This document shows positions 38,084 to 48,473 of a stretch of DNA of 64,000 nt, piece after piece (the stretch's first letter is position 1; every line of letters begins with the position of its first letter). The translations under genes and the position numbers were made by a program. The stretch comes from Ectothiorhodospira marina (GTDB lineage Bacteria > Pseudomonadota > Gammaproteobacteria > Ectothiorhodospirales > Ectothiorhodospiraceae): NCBI RefSeq assembly GCF_900109495.1, contig NZ_FOAA01000011.1, forward strand, positions 57,036-121,035. Direction: 5' to 3'. The notes under the pieces are model-generated. The model was not told the origin of the DNA and did not search any database. It worked only from the letters and a program-made list of their open reading frames with translations.

Positions 38084-41077
38084 GTGCGCAGAGTGGCTTT
38101 GGGAACCGCCGTATGGGCCCTGATCGTTCCGGGGGCGAGCCTGGGACTGGGGCTGGGGGAAATCGAGCCCCGATCCGCGCTCAACCAACCCCTCCGGGCG
38201 GAGATCGAACTGGTCTCGGTGGAGCCGGGCGAGGTGGACGATCTGGTGGTGCGACTGGCCCCCGACGCACTGTTCACGCGCATGGGCATCGACCGTGACC
38301 ACCGGCTGACCGAACTCGATTTCGAGCCGATGACGACCCGTGACGGTCGCCATGTCATCCGGGTGACCTCCCGCAACCCCATCCGCGAACCCTTCCTCAA
38401 CTTCCTTATTGAGGCCAGCTGGCCCAGCGGCCGCCTGGTGCGCGAATACACTATCCTCCTGGATCCGCCCACGCGCTTTGAACAGACGCGCCAGCCCACC
38501 CCGGCCCCCTCGGCACCGGCCCCCGGGCGCGAAACTTCGCCACCGGGCGTGACGCGCGCCGAAGCGCCCCGCGATACCGGCCCCTCCACTTATCGGGTCA
38601 GTCGGGGCGACACCCTGTGGCAACTGGGGGAGCGGCTGCGTCCCAATACAGATGTGAGCGTCGAACAGATGATGCTGGCCCTGCTCAGGGCCAACCCCGA
38701 GGCCTTCGAGGACAACAATATCAATAACCTGCGCAGCGGCCAGGTGCTGCGCGTGCCGGAGCGTGATGAAATCACTCGCCTGGCGCCCGGCGAAGCGCGT
38801 CAGGAGGTGATGCGCCAGAACCGGCTATGGAGGGAATACCGGGAGCGAGCCACCGAACAGCCTGAACCCCAGGTGGCTGTCACCGATGAGCCCGCGTCGC
38901 CATCCGGTGAGGCGGCTCCCGAAACCTCCGCGGAACCGGCGCCGGACGCATCGGCGGGGGATGATGCCCGCCTGGAGATCGTGGGCGATGTCGCCACCGA
39001 TGATGAGGCCCAACGCCTGCAGCAGGAACTGGCCCTGTTGCGGGAAACCACCGAGTCCCGCCGCCAGGAGGCGGATGAGCTGCGTAACCGGGTAGAGGAA
39101 CTGGAAGGCTTGCTGGAAAGGCAGACCCGCCTGCTGACCCTCACCAATCAGCAGTTGGCGGACCTGCAGAATCAACTGGCCCGTATGGAGGGTCGCGAGC
39201 CGGACTACCTGCCTCCGGCCTTGCCCACCCAGCCCCTGCCAACAGCTCCCGAGTCGGTGGTGCCTCCGTCGGATTCAGGTCCGGATGTGAGCCCAGCGCC
39301 CGAGGCCACCCCGGCGCCCCCTGCACCCGCTGAGTCGGAGCCGCGGCCCACCGCGCTGACCCAGTTGTTGAATAACCCGGCGCTGCTCATGGGGGCGGGC
39401 TTTGGTCTCTTGCTGATTCTCGCCCTGCTCTGGTTGATGATTCGTCGCTTGCGTGACCAGGACGATGGCGAAGAGGCCGCTGCCCCGGTGGCGGATGCCA
39501 CCCTCAAGGGCGAAGCGGGCGCATCGGGTCAGGGGCTGGCCGCTGCGGCAGCGGGTGGCGCTGCGGCGGCGGGCGCCACTGGCACGGCCCGGGATGAAGC
39601 CGGTCAGGGGCGTCCTGCCTTCGGTGTTGAGCCGGACTCCGGTGAGGATATGTCCACGGCAATGATGGACACCATGGAGACCCAGTTGCCTTCGCCGAAG
39701 AGGCCCATGGGGGATGCTGCTGAACTGACGGATACCATGGAATTCACCGTTTCCGGTGGAGCCACCGCTGAAGCAGTGGATGATGGAGGGCCACGCCATC
39801 GGGATGAGGTCTCAAACGATGATACGGTGGCCGAGGCGGATGTGTATCTGGCCTACGGGCTCTACCAGCAGGCGGAAGACCTGCTGGAGAATGCCGTGAA
39901 ACAGGATCCGGACCGCCTGGATTATCGTTTCAAGCTGGCCGAGGCCTATTTCGCCGGCAAGAATCGGGAAGCCTTTGAGGGGGTGGCGGCGGACATGCGC
40001 CAGTCCCTGGGTGAACGTCCCAGCAAGCTATGGGATCGCGTGGTGCTCATGGGGCAGGAGATCAGCCCTGACAATCCCTTGTTCCGCGGTGTGGCCACAT
40101 CGGGCCAGCCCGCTCCCGAGCGCCCCGATACCAGTGACTTCGACCTGGATACCGCGGAGCTGGAAGGGTCGCTCTCCGAAGTGGACTTCGAGATTCGCGA
40201 TGACCTGGACGATATGGGTCTGGGAGACGGGGAGGACGCTGGGGATTACACGCAAGTCTCCGGTATCGGGGATCTGGATCTGGATCTTCCCGAGGACATT
40301 GGGGGGGGGGCGCCCACCGGTGCCAGCAAGGAGGTTTCAGACGAGGCGCCCACTCGGGTGCCGCCTCCGTCACGGACGGCCTCGCCCACCCCGGACATGC
40401 CTGAAGTCCCTGCTCGCACCTCGGGCTCGGATGCCGATGATGCCACGCTGGAGTTTGACCTGGACGACAGTGGCTTCCTGGACGAGGAGTGGGCCAAGGA
40501 CCTGGGTGAAGGTGTGCCCGGGGCGGGGTTGGACCAGGGAGAGGATACCGGGGCTGATGAGCCGAAGCGGGCGCCGTCCGGTTTGGCGGATGATACCGCC
40601 ACGTTGCAGATGGATGAGCCCTTTTCGGAGCTGGATGAACCCCAGACCCGGGACCGTGATGTCGGGCATTCAACGACCGATGGCACGGATGACCAGGACT
40701 CGACCCTGCAACTGGATGCCGACGACCTGAACTTCGATCTGGATGACATGGAGGCCATGGACAAGGAGGCCATGGACAAGGGCGAGTCCGCCGCGCCCAA
40801 GGCGACGGGTGAGGATCTGGATTCCGATGTCGATACCCGATGGCTGGATGACACCTTTGACGCGGATGATGCTGCTCGCACCATGGATGAACTGGGCAGT
40901 GCCGAGGATGAAGACTTCAGCCTGGGCGACGAGATCAGCACCAAGCTGGATCTGGCCCGAGCCTACATCGAGATGGGTGATGCTGAGGGGGCCCGTGCCA
41001 CACTGGAGGAAGTGGTCAGTGACGGTGACGAAGGGCAGCGACGCGAGGCAGAGGAGCTGATGCGTCAGATTCAGTAA
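38084..41077 (+). CDS. fimV: FimV/HubP-family peptidoglycan-binding polar protein
   Basis: A 997-residue inner-membrane protein that organises the cell pole and type IV pilus assembly. The GTG at 38084 follows AGAGGGG; two nearby ATGs are out of frame. Layout: signal peptide, FimV N-domain (LGEIEPRSALNQPLRAEIEL), LysM (about 168-225), coiled coil (about 305-370), one membrane helix (about 432-452), then an acidic cytoplasmic part with TPR-like repeats and the C-terminal FimV domain (STKLDLARAYIEMGDAEGA). A run of ten G lies at codons 740-743. A perfect terminator follows. Confidence 0.93.
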   Translation: MRRVALGTAVWALIVPGASLGLGLGEIEPRSALNQPLRAEIELVSVEPGEVDDLVVRLAPDALFTRMGIDRDHRLTELDFEPMTTRDGRHVIRVTSRNPIREPFLNFLIEASWPSGRLVREYTILLDPPTRFEQTRQPTPAPSAPAPGRETSPPGVTRAEAPRDTGPSTYRVSRGDTLWQLGERLRPNTDVSVEQMMLALLRANPEAFEDNNINNLRSGQVLRVPERDEITRLAPGEARQEVMRQNRLWREYRERATEQPEPQVAVTDEPASPSGEAAPETSAEPAPDASAGDDARLEIVGDVATDDEAQRLQQELALLRETTESRRQEADELRNRVEELEGLLERQTRLLTLTNQQLADLQNQLARMEGREPDYLPPALPTQPLPTAPESVVPPSDSGPDVSPAPEATPAPPAPAESEPRPTALTQLLNNPALLMGAGFGLLLILALLWLMIRRLRDQDDGEEAAAPVADATLKGEAGASGQGLAAAAAGGAAAAGATGTARDEAGQGRPAFGVEPDSGEDMSTAMMDTMETQLPSPKRPMGDAAELTDTMEFTVSGGATAEAVDDGGPRHRDEVSNDDTVAEADVYLAYGLYQQAEDLLENAVKQDPDRLDYRFKLAEAYFAGKNREAFEGVAADMRQSLGERPSKLWDRVVLMGQEISPDNPLFRGVATSGQPAPERPDTSDFDLDTAELEGSLSEVDFEIRDDLDDMGLGDGEDAGDYTQVSGIGDLDLDLPEDIGGGAPTGASKEVSDEAPTRVPPPSRTASPTPDMPEVPARTSGSDADDATLEFDLDDSGFLDEEWAKDLGEGVPGAGLDQGEDTGADEPKRAPSGLADDTATLQMDEPFSELDEPQTRDRDVGHSTTDGTDDQDSTLQLDADDLNFDLDDMEAMDKEAMDKGESAAPKATGEDLDSDVDTRWLDDTFDADDAARTMDELGSAEDEDFSLGDEISTKLDLARAYIEMGDAEGARATLEEVVSDGDEGQRREAEELMRQIQ
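40301..40310 (+). repeat. Run of ten G inside fimV
   Basis: A (G)10 homopolymer that encodes the three glycines of DIGGGAPTG. A slip of one base would end the protein soon after residue 740 and remove the C-terminal TPR/FimV domain. No other G run of this length was noticed in a coding region of the window. Confidence 0.95.
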
Positions 41078-41116
41078 GCCGCCGGCGATCCGGCACCTCT
41101 TTTCAGCCCCTGGGAG

Positions 41117-41158
41117 AACACCCGCCGGTTGGCACTGAACAACCGGCGGGTGTTTTTC
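41117..41158 (+). terminator. Rho-independent terminator after fimV
   Basis: A perfect 14-bp stem (AACACCCGCCGGTT / AACCGGCGGGTGTT) with a 10-base loop, running straight into a T tract. It lies 40 bp after the fimV stop and 11 bp before the next start codon, and closes the leuCDB-asd-fimV block. Confidence 0.92.
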
Positions 41159-41168
41159 ATCGTGATTC

Positions 41169-41861
41169 ATGCATCCAGCCATCAAGATACTCGGCGTTAT
41201 CCTGTTCATCCTCTGCGTCGCCCGAGCCGTTCCGGCGGTACTGGCCGGTGGATGTGTTTGGGTGGCGCTTGGTCTTTGGTACCTGGGTGGGCAAGGAATT
41301 GACCGTTTCGTGACCATGGTGGGGCGGCTCAAGTGGTTTTTTGTATCCATCATTCTGGTGTTTGGCTGGTTCACTCCCGGGACGCCACTGCTTCCCCTGG
41401 CCGGAGAGCTATTGCCCAGCCGGGAGGGGCTGGTGCTGGGGCTGCAGCGCAGTTTGGTCCTGGTACTGGCCGTGGGTGCGGTGGTCTGGTTACTGGAGAC
41501 GACCCGGCGGGATGAGCTGGTAAAGGGTCTGCTCTGGCTCACCCGGCCCCTGGCTCTCCTGGGGTTTCCGCGAGAGCGATTTGCGGTGCGGTTGGTGCTG
41601 ACCCTGGAGGCCCTGCCCCATGTCGGACTGCTGGCCCGGGAGGCACGGGGCAGTGTTCAGGGGGCACCACGGAGTCTGGGTGCGCGATTGCAAGGTTTGG
41701 GCGAGCGTGCTGCCGGTCTTTTCCAGGGAGTGCTCAACCAGGCGCATCAAGCGCCGCTGGAACCCATTCATCTGACCCCCATGGCGGCACCAGGATGGCG
41801 GGACTGGCTCGGCATGGCCCTGGTGATCCTGCCCCTGGTCTTGCTGGCCGCCGGACCTTGA
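41169..41861 (+). CDS. Membrane protein resembling ECF transporter T components (CbiQ/EcfT-like)
   Basis: A 230-residue protein with about five hydrophobic segments: 5-40, 55-75, 90-112, a long charged cytoplasmic stretch (about 113-205) and a C-terminal helix (210-228). The middle contains RFAVRLVLTLEALPHVGLLAREARGSV, which recalls the coupling helices of T components, but the usual Ala-Arg-Gly signature is only partly matched and no ABC ATPase is adjacent. The fold call is tentative; otherwise a membrane protein of unknown function. It sits directly behind the fimV terminator and 41 bp before truA. Confidence 0.55.
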   Translation: MHPAIKILGVILFILCVARAVPAVLAGGCVWVALGLWYLGGQGIDRFVTMVGRLKWFFVSIILVFGWFTPGTPLLPLAGELLPSREGLVLGLQRSLVLVLAVGAVVWLLETTRRDELVKGLLWLTRPLALLGFPRERFAVRLVLTLEALPHVGLLAREARGSVQGAPRSLGARLQGLGERAAGLFQGVLNQAHQAPLEPIHLTPMAAPGWRDWLGMALVILPLVLLAAGP

Positions 41862-41902
41862 TGCGAGCGGATGGCTCTGATTTTTCTTGACCACGGTGAC
41901 CC

Positions 41903-42697
41903 ATGACTGAGACCTTGCAGCGCCTGGCCATAGGCATCGAATATGATGGCTCCGGATTTCGTGGCTGGCAGACCCAAAGAGAGGCCCGCACCCTGCAGGC
42001 CCAGGTAGAAAAAGCCCTCTCCCGGGTGGCGGACGAGCCCATCCACGTCACCTGTGCCGGACGCACGGATGCAGGTGTACACGCCACGGGGCAGATCATC
42101 CATTTCGACACCCGGGCGGTGCGCGATCCGCGAGCCTGGCTGCTGGGGGGTAACAGCCATTTATCCCCGGAACTGAGCTTTCAATGGGTGCGGCCCATGC
42201 CTGCGGACTTTCATGCCCGTTTCTCGGCGCGGTGGCGTCGTTATCGCTACATCTTTCTCAATCGCCTGACCCGTCCCGCCATCCTGCGCCGAAGGGTCAC
42301 GTGGATTCACAGACCTCTGGATGCAGCCCTGATGGCTGAGGCCGTGCCGCACTTGCTGGGTGAGCAGGATTTCTCCAGTTTTCGTGCGAAGGGATGCCAG
42401 GCCCGCACACCCATACGCACGGTACAGGAGGTGTCGGTGCATCGGCGCGGCGATTTCATCCATATGGATATTCGTGCCAATGCCTTCCTGCACCACATGG
42501 TGCGCAATATCGCCGGGGTCTTGATGGCCATCGGTCGAGGAGAGTATCCGCCCGACTGGATCGCTGAGGTGCTGGCGGCGCGCGACCGCTCCCAGGCGAG
42601 CGTCACGGCCCCGCCGGATGGTCTTTATCTGGTGCAGGTGGGTTACGAAGATCACTTCGACCTGCATCCGCCTGCCATCGTCCCTGAGTACGCCTGA
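41903..42697 (+). CDS. truA: tRNA pseudouridine(38-40) synthase
   Basis: A 264-residue enzyme that modifies U38-U40 of the anticodon arm. The catalytic Asp is in CAGRTDAGVHATGQIIHF (about residue 57), and IGIEYDGSGFRGWQTQ and the FLHHMVRNIAGVLMAIGRGE signature near the C-terminus are standard. The start at 41903 is preceded by a weak GGTGACCC. The fimV-truA-trpF order is conserved in Pseudomonas. Confidence 0.96.
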   Translation: MTETLQRLAIGIEYDGSGFRGWQTQREARTLQAQVEKALSRVADEPIHVTCAGRTDAGVHATGQIIHFDTRAVRDPRAWLLGGNSHLSPELSFQWVRPMPADFHARFSARWRRYRYIFLNRLTRPAILRRRVTWIHRPLDAALMAEAVPHLLGEQDFSSFRAKGCQARTPIRTVQEVSVHRRGDFIHMDIRANAFLHHMVRNIAGVLMAIGRGEYPPDWIAEVLAARDRSQASVTAPPDGLYLVQVGYEDHFDLHPPAIVPEYA

Positions 42698-42807
42698 GCG
42701 CGGTCATGGTCATATGCCTGTCCCAGGCGATCCCTCCGTGGCCACGGCTGATCCCGGGACAGGATTTCTGGTAACCTTGTGGGTCCTGTTCAGCAACCCA
42801 GGCAGTC

Positions 42808-43452
42808 ATGCGTACCCGTATCAAGATCTGTGGCATTACCTGCGCCGAGGATGCCCGGGCGGCGGCCCAGGCCGGCTGCGATGCCATCGGTCTGGTCTTT
42901 TACGATCGCAGCCCTCGGGCCATCGATGCGGCGCGGGCATTGACTGTGGCGCGGGCCGTTCCCCCCTTCGTGACGCGAGTGGGATTGTTCATGGATGCGG
43001 ATGCCGAACAGGTGCGACAGGTGATGGCCCATGTGCCCCTGGATGTGCTGCAGTTTCATGGCAGCGAACCGCCGGATTATTGCGAGTCCTTTGGCTGCAC
43101 CTATCTCAAGGCGGTCCCCATGGCCGGGCCCGAGACGCCGGATGCCTTCATGGGGCGTTATGTCGGAGCCCAGGGTTTTTTGCTGGACAGTCATGGCGCC
43201 GGGCAGGCCGGTGGCACCGGGCAGGCTTTCGACTGGGGCCGATGGCCCACGGGAATTCAACGGTCATTGGTGCTGGCCGGCGGGCTGCATCCGGACAACG
43301 TGGCCGAGGCGGTCAGACAAACCCGTCCCTGGGCCGTGGATGTGAGCAGTGGCGTGGAGTCGTCACCGGGCGTGAAGGATGCCCGACGCATGATCCGATT
43401 CATCAGCGAGGTACGACGTGTCGACCGTGAGCAAACCCCAACAGACGCCTGA
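42808..43452 (+). CDS. trpF: Phosphoribosylanthranilate isomerase
   Basis: A 214-residue TIM-barrel enzyme for the third step of tryptophan synthesis. RIKICGIT with the catalytic Cys begins the protein; the later catalytic Asp lies in [33 protein letters not shown] and [15 protein letters not shown] are the phosphate-binding loops. It overlaps trpB by 35 bp. The 110-bp gap before it contains an 8-bp inverted repeat (CCTGTCCC 42717 / GGGACAGG 42756), but I see no Trp-rich leader. Confidence 0.96.
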   Translation: MRTRIKICGITCAEDARAAAQAGCDAIGLVFYDRSPRAIDAARALTVARAVPPFVTRVGLFMDADAEQVRQVMAHVPLDVLQFHGSEPPDYCESFGCTYLKAVPMAGPETPDAFMGRYVGAQGFLLDSHGAGQAGGTGQAFDWGRWPTGIQRSLVLAGGLHPDNVAEAVRQTRPWAVDVSSGVESSPGVKDARRMIRFISEVRRVDREQTPTDA

Positions 43453-44647
43453 CTGGCGCGCCTTCCCGGATGCCCGTGGGCATTTTGGGCCCTATGGTGG
43501 CCAGTTTGTCTCCGAGACCCTGATGGAGCCCCTGGAAGAACTCCGGGAGGCCTATCAACGTTATCTCAAGGACCCGGAGTTCCTGGCTGAACTGGATCGC
43601 GACCTGGCTCAATACGTGGGTCGCCCAAGCCCCCTGTATCTGGCAGAACGGCTCACCCGTGAACTGGGTGGCGCCCGGGTCTACCTCAAGCGCGAGGACC
43701 TGAATCACACCGGCGCCCACAAGGTGAACAACACCATCGGCCAGGCACTACTGGCCAAGCGCATGGGCAAGACCCGCATCATTGCCGAGACGGGTGCCGG
43801 ACAGCACGGTGTGGCCACGGCGACCGTGGCGGCGCGCCTGGGGCTGGAATGCGTGGTCTACATGGGCGCTGATGACATCCAGCGCCAGTCGCCCAACGTG
43901 TATCGCATGCGCCTGCTGGGGGCCAGGGTGGTGCCCGTGTCCTCCGGTTCACGCACCCTCAAGGATGCCCTCAACGAGGCCATGCGCGACTGGGTGACCA
44001 ACGTCGACAATACCTTCTACATCATTGGCACCGTGGCCGGTCCGCACCCCTATCCGGCCATGGTGAGGGATTTCCAGTCGGTGATTGGTCGCGAGGCCCG
44101 GGCCCAGTATCTCGAGGCCACCGGCGAACTGCCCGATGCCCTGGTGGCCTGCGTAGGGGGTGGCTCCAACGCCATCGGTCTGTTCCACCCCTTCCTGAAT
44201 GATGCCGATGTGGCCATGTACGGGGTCGAGGCGGCGGGAGACGGTATCGAGACGGGTCGTCACTCCGCCCCCCTGTGTGCTGGCAAACCGGGCGTGCTGC
44301 ATGGCAATCGCACCTACCTGATGGAGGATGTCGACGGTCAGATCACCGAAACCCATTCGGTATCGGCCGGTCTGGATTATCCCGGTGTAGGTCCGGAGCA
44401 TGCCTGGCTCAAGGATGTCGGACGGGTGCAATACGTCTCCGTCACGGATGATGAGGCCTTGTCTGCCTTCCACCGCCTGACGCGCACCGAGGGCATCATC
44501 CCGGCCCTGGAAACCAGTCATGCCATTGCTCAGGTGATCAAGCTGGCGCCCCAGGTTCGCGCCGATGGCGGGATCATCGTCAACCTGTCCGGTCGTGGTG
44601 ACAAGGACATCAATACCGTGGCCCGCATGGAGGGCATCGAACTGTGA
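43418..44647 (+). CDS. trpB: Tryptophan synthase beta chain
   Basis: A 409-residue PLP enzyme that joins indole with serine. The PLP lysine is in [18 protein letters not shown] (about residue 95); [17 protein letters not shown] and [15 protein letters not shown] complete the cofactor site. The GTG at 43418 is chosen for GAGGT nearby; a second in-frame GTG lies at 43427. It starts inside trpF and ends by overlapping trpA (GTGA), so trpFBA is a tightly coupled operon. Confidence 0.96.
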   Translation: MSTVSKPQQTPDWRAFPDARGHFGPYGGQFVSETLMEPLEELREAYQRYLKDPEFLAELDRDLAQYVGRPSPLYLAERLTRELGGARVYLKREDLNHTGAHKVNNTIGQALLAKRMGKTRIIAETGAGQHGVATATVAARLGLECVVYMGADDIQRQSPNVYRMRLLGARVVPVSSGSRTLKDALNEAMRDWVTNVDNTFYIIGTVAGPHPYPAMVRDFQSVIGREARAQYLEATGELPDALVACVGGGSNAIGLFHPFLNDADVAMYGVEAAGDGIETGRHSAPLCAGKPGVLHGNRTYLMEDVDGQITETHSVSAGLDYPGVGPEHAWLKDVGRVQYVSVTDDEALSAFHRLTRTEGIIPALETSHAIAQVIKLAPQVRADGGIIVNLSGRGDKDINTVARMEGIEL

Positions 44648-45459
44648 GCCGCATTGCCGCCCGTTTCGAATCTCTCAGGTCCCAGGGCCGCAAGGCCTTG
44701 ATCCCTTACGTGACTGCCGGTGATCCGGAGCCTGCCAACACCGTGCCGCTGATGCATGAGCTGGTAGAGGCCGGTGCCGACATCCTCGAGCTGGGAGTGC
44801 CGTTCTCCGATCCCATGGCCGACGGCCCGGTGATCCAGCAGGCTTGCGAGCGGGCCTTGAAGCACCATGTGAGCCTGCGCGGTGTGCTCGGCATGGTGCG
44901 TGAGTTCCGCCGTGACAATACCACCACGCCGGTGGTGTTGATGGGCTACCTCAATCCCGTGGAAATCATGGGCTATGAGACCTTTGCCCGAGAGGCGGCC
45001 GAGGCCGGCGTGGATGGCCTGCTGACCGTGGATCTGCCCCCCGAGGAGGGCGGCGATCTGGTGCAGACCCTGTCCGCGAACGGCATCGACCCCATCTTTC
45101 TGCTGGCGCCCACCAGTCACGAGGCCCGTATCAAAGCCATTTGCGGAGCGGCCTCCGGTTTTGTCTACTATGTATCCCTCAAGGGGGTGACCGGGGCTGC
45201 GAGCCTGGATGTGGACGCAGTGGCGGAGAAGCTCTCCTTGATCCGCCAGCACACGGATCTGCCGGTGGGCGTGGGCTTTGGTATCAGTGATGCCTCCACC
45301 GCTGCCTGTGTGGCCCGTGTGGCCGACGCCGTGGTGGTGGGCAGTGCCCTGGTCAAGTTGCTGGCCGCCAACACCCAGGATCTGCCGGCGGGTCGTGCCG
45401 CCGTGGCAAGCCTGCTGGGAGAGATGCGCCAGGCCATGGATGCCTCCCAGCAGGCCTGA
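44644..45459 (+). CDS. trpA: Tryptophan synthase alpha chain
   Basis: A 271-residue TIM barrel that releases indole from indole-3-glycerol phosphate and passes it to TrpB. The catalytic Glu is in [20 protein letters not shown] and the catalytic Asp in [26 protein letters not shown] and VGFGISDAS bind phosphate. It starts with GTG inside the trpB stop codon region. Confidence 0.96.
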   Translation: MSRIAARFESLRSQGRKALIPYVTAGDPEPANTVPLMHELVEAGADILELGVPFSDPMADGPVIQQACERALKHHVSLRGVLGMVREFRRDNTTTPVVLMGYLNPVEIMGYETFAREAAEAGVDGLLTVDLPPEEGGDLVQTLSANGIDPIFLLAPTSHEARIKAICGAASGFVYYVSLKGVTGAASLDVDAVAEKLSLIRQHTDLPVGVGFGISDASTAACVARVADAVVVGSALVKLLAANTQDLPAGRAAVASLLGEMRQAMDASQQA

Positions 45460-45532
45460 TGGAACACGCCATTGTCTTCACGGTCGCCACGCAACCGTGC
45501 CGATCATTGATCCAACAGGATGACCAACGCCC

Positions 45533-46519
45533 ATGAGCTGGTTTGAAAAACTCGTCCCTTCCCGGATCCGCACCGAGGCCACCAACAAGCGTGCCGTACC
45601 CGAGGGCCTTTGGCTGCGCTGCGATGGCTGTTCGGCGACCTTGTACCGCCCTGAGGTGGAGCGCAGCCTGGATGTCTGCCCCAAGTGTGGCTTCCACATG
45701 CGCATGAATGCGCGACGTCGCCTGGAGACCTTCCTGGACGCCGGCGAGCGCGAGGAAATCGGTGCCCAGATCGAGCCCGTGGACATGCTGCGCTTCCGTG
45801 ACAGCAAGCGCTACAAGGATCGTCTCCAGGCGGCCCAGAAGACCACGGGCGAGAAGGATGCCCTGGTGGTCATGCAGGGTACGGTACGGGACGTGCCCGT
45901 GGTGGCCGCGGCCTTCAACTTCAATTTCATGGGGGGATCCATGGGCTCGGTGGTGGGCGAGCGCTTTGTGCGCGGTGTGAACACCGCTGTGGAGCAAGGC
46001 ATTCCCATGGTGTGTTTTTCGGCCAGTGGCGGGGCGCGCATGCAGGAGGCCCTGTTTTCGCTGATGCAGATGTCCAAGACCAGTGCCGCCCTGGCGCGGT
46101 TGCGCGCGGCAGGTTTGCCCTACGTCTCGGTGATGACGGATCCCACCATGGGGGGTGTGTCCGCCAGTCTGGCCATGCTTGGGGACATCAACGCCGCGGA
46201 ACCCGGAGCCCTGATCGGTTTTGCCGGTCCGCGGGTGATCAAGCAGACGGTACGCGAAACCCTGCCGGAAGGCTTTCAGCGCTCCGAGTTCCTGCTGGAA
46301 CACGGTGCCATCGACATGATCATTGACCGACGTGAGATGCGTAACCGTCTGTCATCGCTCCTTTGCCTGCTGACACACCGGCCCGGCCAGCCGCTCCCCG
46401 AGGCCGAGGCCTTCGACGAGGAACCGGTTTCAGAGCAGGCGGCTCAGCAACCCCCCGAGGGCCTGGGCGATGCCTCCCTGGAGCCGGAGAAGGCGGGACA
46501 GGGGCCGGCCAGTTCATGA
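45533..46519 (+). CDS. accD: Acetyl-CoA carboxylase carboxyltransferase subunit beta
   Basis: A 328-residue subunit for malonyl-CoA formation. The N-terminal zinc finger is visible ([11 protein letters not shown] and [10 protein letters not shown]), followed by the crotonase-fold carboxyltransferase domain with [33 protein letters not shown] and [11 protein letters not shown]. The C-terminal 40 residues are an acidic Pro/Glu-rich tail. It overlaps folC by ATGA. Confidence 0.97.
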   Translation: MSWFEKLVPSRIRTEATNKRAVPEGLWLRCDGCSATLYRPEVERSLDVCPKCGFHMRMNARRRLETFLDAGEREEIGAQIEPVDMLRFRDSKRYKDRLQAAQKTTGEKDALVVMQGTVRDVPVVAAAFNFNFMGGSMGSVVGERFVRGVNTAVEQGIPMVCFSASGGARMQEALFSLMQMSKTSAALARLRAAGLPYVSVMTDPTMGGVSASLAMLGDINAAEPGALIGFAGPRVIKQTVRETLPEGFQRSEFLLEHGAIDMIIDRREMRNRLSSLLCLLTHRPGQPLPEAEAFDEEPVSEQAAQQPPEGLGDASLEPEKAGQGPASS

Positions 46520-47829
46520 GCGAAACCGACGTACCCCCGCCGCGTTTTGATAGCCTGGCAGACTGGCTGGACTGGCAGGAGCGGTTTCATATCCGTCCCA
46601 TTGATCTGGGGCTGGACCGGGTAGGGCGCGTAGCGGACCTGATGGGGCTGCGGCCTGCTTCCGCCCCGGTGATCACCGTGGGGGGCACCAATGGCAAGGG
46701 ATCCACCGTGGCGTTCCTGGAGGCCATCTACCGGGCGGCGGGTTATCGTGTGGGCGTTTACACCTCTCCCCATTTATTGCGCTACAACGAGCGCATCCGT
46801 CTGGCAGGGGTTCCCGTGGAGGATGGGCTTCTGTGCGAGGCCTTTGCTGCCGTCGATCGGGCTCGGGATACGATCAGTCTGAGCTACTTCGAGTTTGGCA
46901 CCCTCGCTGCCCTGTGGCTTTTCCGCCGCCAGGCCATGGATGTGATCCTGCTGGAAGTGGGGCTGGGTGGTCGCCTGGATGCGGTGAATATCCTGGATGC
47001 CCATGTGGCCGTGGTGACCTCGGTGGGTATCGATCATCAAAGCTGGCTCGGGGAGGACAGGGAAGCCATCGGTTTTGAGAAGGCAGGTATCTTTCGTAGC
47101 GAACAGCCGGCGGTCTGTGGTGATATGAACCCCCCGTCTCGCCTGCTGGAGCATGCGGCGAACCTGAACACCCCCCTGGCCCTGGCCGGGAGCGACTTTC
47201 ACGTGGGCCCCGTGAGCGACGATGGGGTGTGGGATTATCACGGTATGGGAATGACGCTGCCGTCGCTGCCGCCACCGGGCCTGGCCGGTTCGATTCAGCG
47301 TGGTAATGCAGCTACGGCCCTCACCGCCGCCTTGCTGCTGGAGGATCAGGTCCCCCTGACCGAGCAGGCGGTGCGCGAGGGGATCGCCCAGGCGCAACTG
47401 ATGGGGCGGTATCAGTGCCTCCGGCAGGCGCCGGCAGTATGGGTGGATGTGGCCCACAATCCCCAGGGTGCCTGTACCCTGGGGGCACACTTGGCGGATG
47501 CGCCTGTGGAGGGTCGCACCCTGGCGGTGATGGCGGTCATGGCCGACAAGGATGTTCCGGGGATCCTGGAGCCCTTGAGGCCACTGATGGACGCCTGGTA
47601 TCTGGGGGCGCTGGACCTGCCCCGGGCCTTGGCACCTGAAGCGTTGGCCGCCCACCTGGAGGGTGAGGCCCCGGTGCATATCGCGTCCAGCGTTGTGGAG
47701 GCCTGTCAGGCTGCCCTGTTGCAGGCGGGGCCGGCGGACCGCATTATCGTGTTCGGGTCCTTTCATACCGTGGCCGCAGTGCTACAGGCACCGTTCCCCT
47801 GGGTCGATACGACCTTGAAGAGCGCCTGA
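46516..47829 (+). CDS. folC: Dihydrofolate synthase/folylpolyglutamate synthase
   Basis: A 437-residue Mur-ligase-like ATPase that adds glutamate to dihydropteroate and folates. The P-loop is [13 protein letters not shown] (about residue 60), [15 protein letters not shown] follows, and [14 protein letters not shown] and DVAHNPQGA are family signatures. The ATG at 46516 overlaps the accD stop; a longer frame inside accD is not used. accD-folC is a conserved pair. Confidence 0.96.
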   Translation: MSETDVPPPRFDSLADWLDWQERFHIRPIDLGLDRVGRVADLMGLRPASAPVITVGGTNGKGSTVAFLEAIYRAAGYRVGVYTSPHLLRYNERIRLAGVPVEDGLLCEAFAAVDRARDTISLSYFEFGTLAALWLFRRQAMDVILLEVGLGGRLDAVNILDAHVAVVTSVGIDHQSWLGEDREAIGFEKAGIFRSEQPAVCGDMNPPSRLLEHAANLNTPLALAGSDFHVGPVSDDGVWDYHGMGMTLPSLPPPGLAGSIQRGNAATALTAALLLEDQVPLTEQAVREGIAQAQLMGRYQCLRQAPAVWVDVAHNPQGACTLGAHLADAPVEGRTLAVMAVMADKDVPGILEPLRPLMDAWYLGALDLPRALAPEALAAHLEGEAPVHIASSVVEACQAALLQAGPADRIIVFGSFHTVAAVLQAPFPWVDTTLKSA

Positions 47830-47911
47830 ATCGCCCATACCTCTTGGGTGTGAGGGTGCTCGACTCACCCATTTTGTCCGTCCATTAAGCAGAACGAAGG
47901 AGCACAACGCA

Positions 47912-48382
47912 GTGAGCAAGATCGATATCGGTATCAACGAACAGGACAGACTCAGCATTGCCGAGGGCCTCAAGCGCCTGCTGGCTGACTCCTACACCCT
48001 GTACCTGCAGACCCACAACTTCCACTGGAACGTGGTGGGGCCGCAGTTCCGCGAACTGCATCTGATGTTCGAGGAACACTACACAGAGCTGGCAACCGCC
48101 GTGGATGATATTGCCGAGCGTATCCGCACCCTGGATGTGGTGGCACCAGGCACCTACAAGCAGTTGGCCTCCCTGAGTTCCATCGAAGAGGTGGAGAACG
48201 TGCCTGCGGGTCGGGAAATGGTGGACATCCTCACCGACAGTCACGAGAAGGTGGTCAAATGCTGCCGTGAGGTGCTCAAGGTGGCGCAAGCGGCCGACGA
48301 CGAATCCACCGCCGCGTTGGTGTCGGATCGCATGCGGGTTCATGAAAAGACCGCCTGGATGTTGCGGGCCCTGAACCAGTAA
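47912..48382 (+). CDS. dps: Dps-family ferritin-like DNA-protecting protein
   Basis: A 156-residue four-helix protein that stores iron and shields DNA from oxidative damage as a 12-mer. The ferroxidase ligands are in [24 protein letters not shown] (His, His, Asp-equivalent and Glu spaced as usual). GTG start at 47912 behind AAGGAG. It interrupts the otherwise conserved folC-dedD order, with 82 bp before it and 91 bp after, so it probably has its own promoter. Confidence 0.93.
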   Translation: MSKIDIGINEQDRLSIAEGLKRLLADSYTLYLQTHNFHWNVVGPQFRELHLMFEEHYTELATAVDDIAERIRTLDVVAPGTYKQLASLSSIEEVENVPAGREMVDILTDSHEKVVKCCREVLKVAQAADDESTAALVSDRMRVHEKTAWMLRALNQ

Positions 48383-48473
48383 CACGCCGTTTCTGGCGGC
48401 AGCGCCCACGGGCCGGCTCCCTTGCCTGAAGGACAGGGTGCCGGCCCAGGGCTTGTGAGATGATGGCCAACCC

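Noticed and set aside
42717..42763. Inverted repeat before trpF as a trp attenuator
   Set aside because: There is no Trp-codon leader peptide and no T-run, so it is at most a weak stem-loop after truA.
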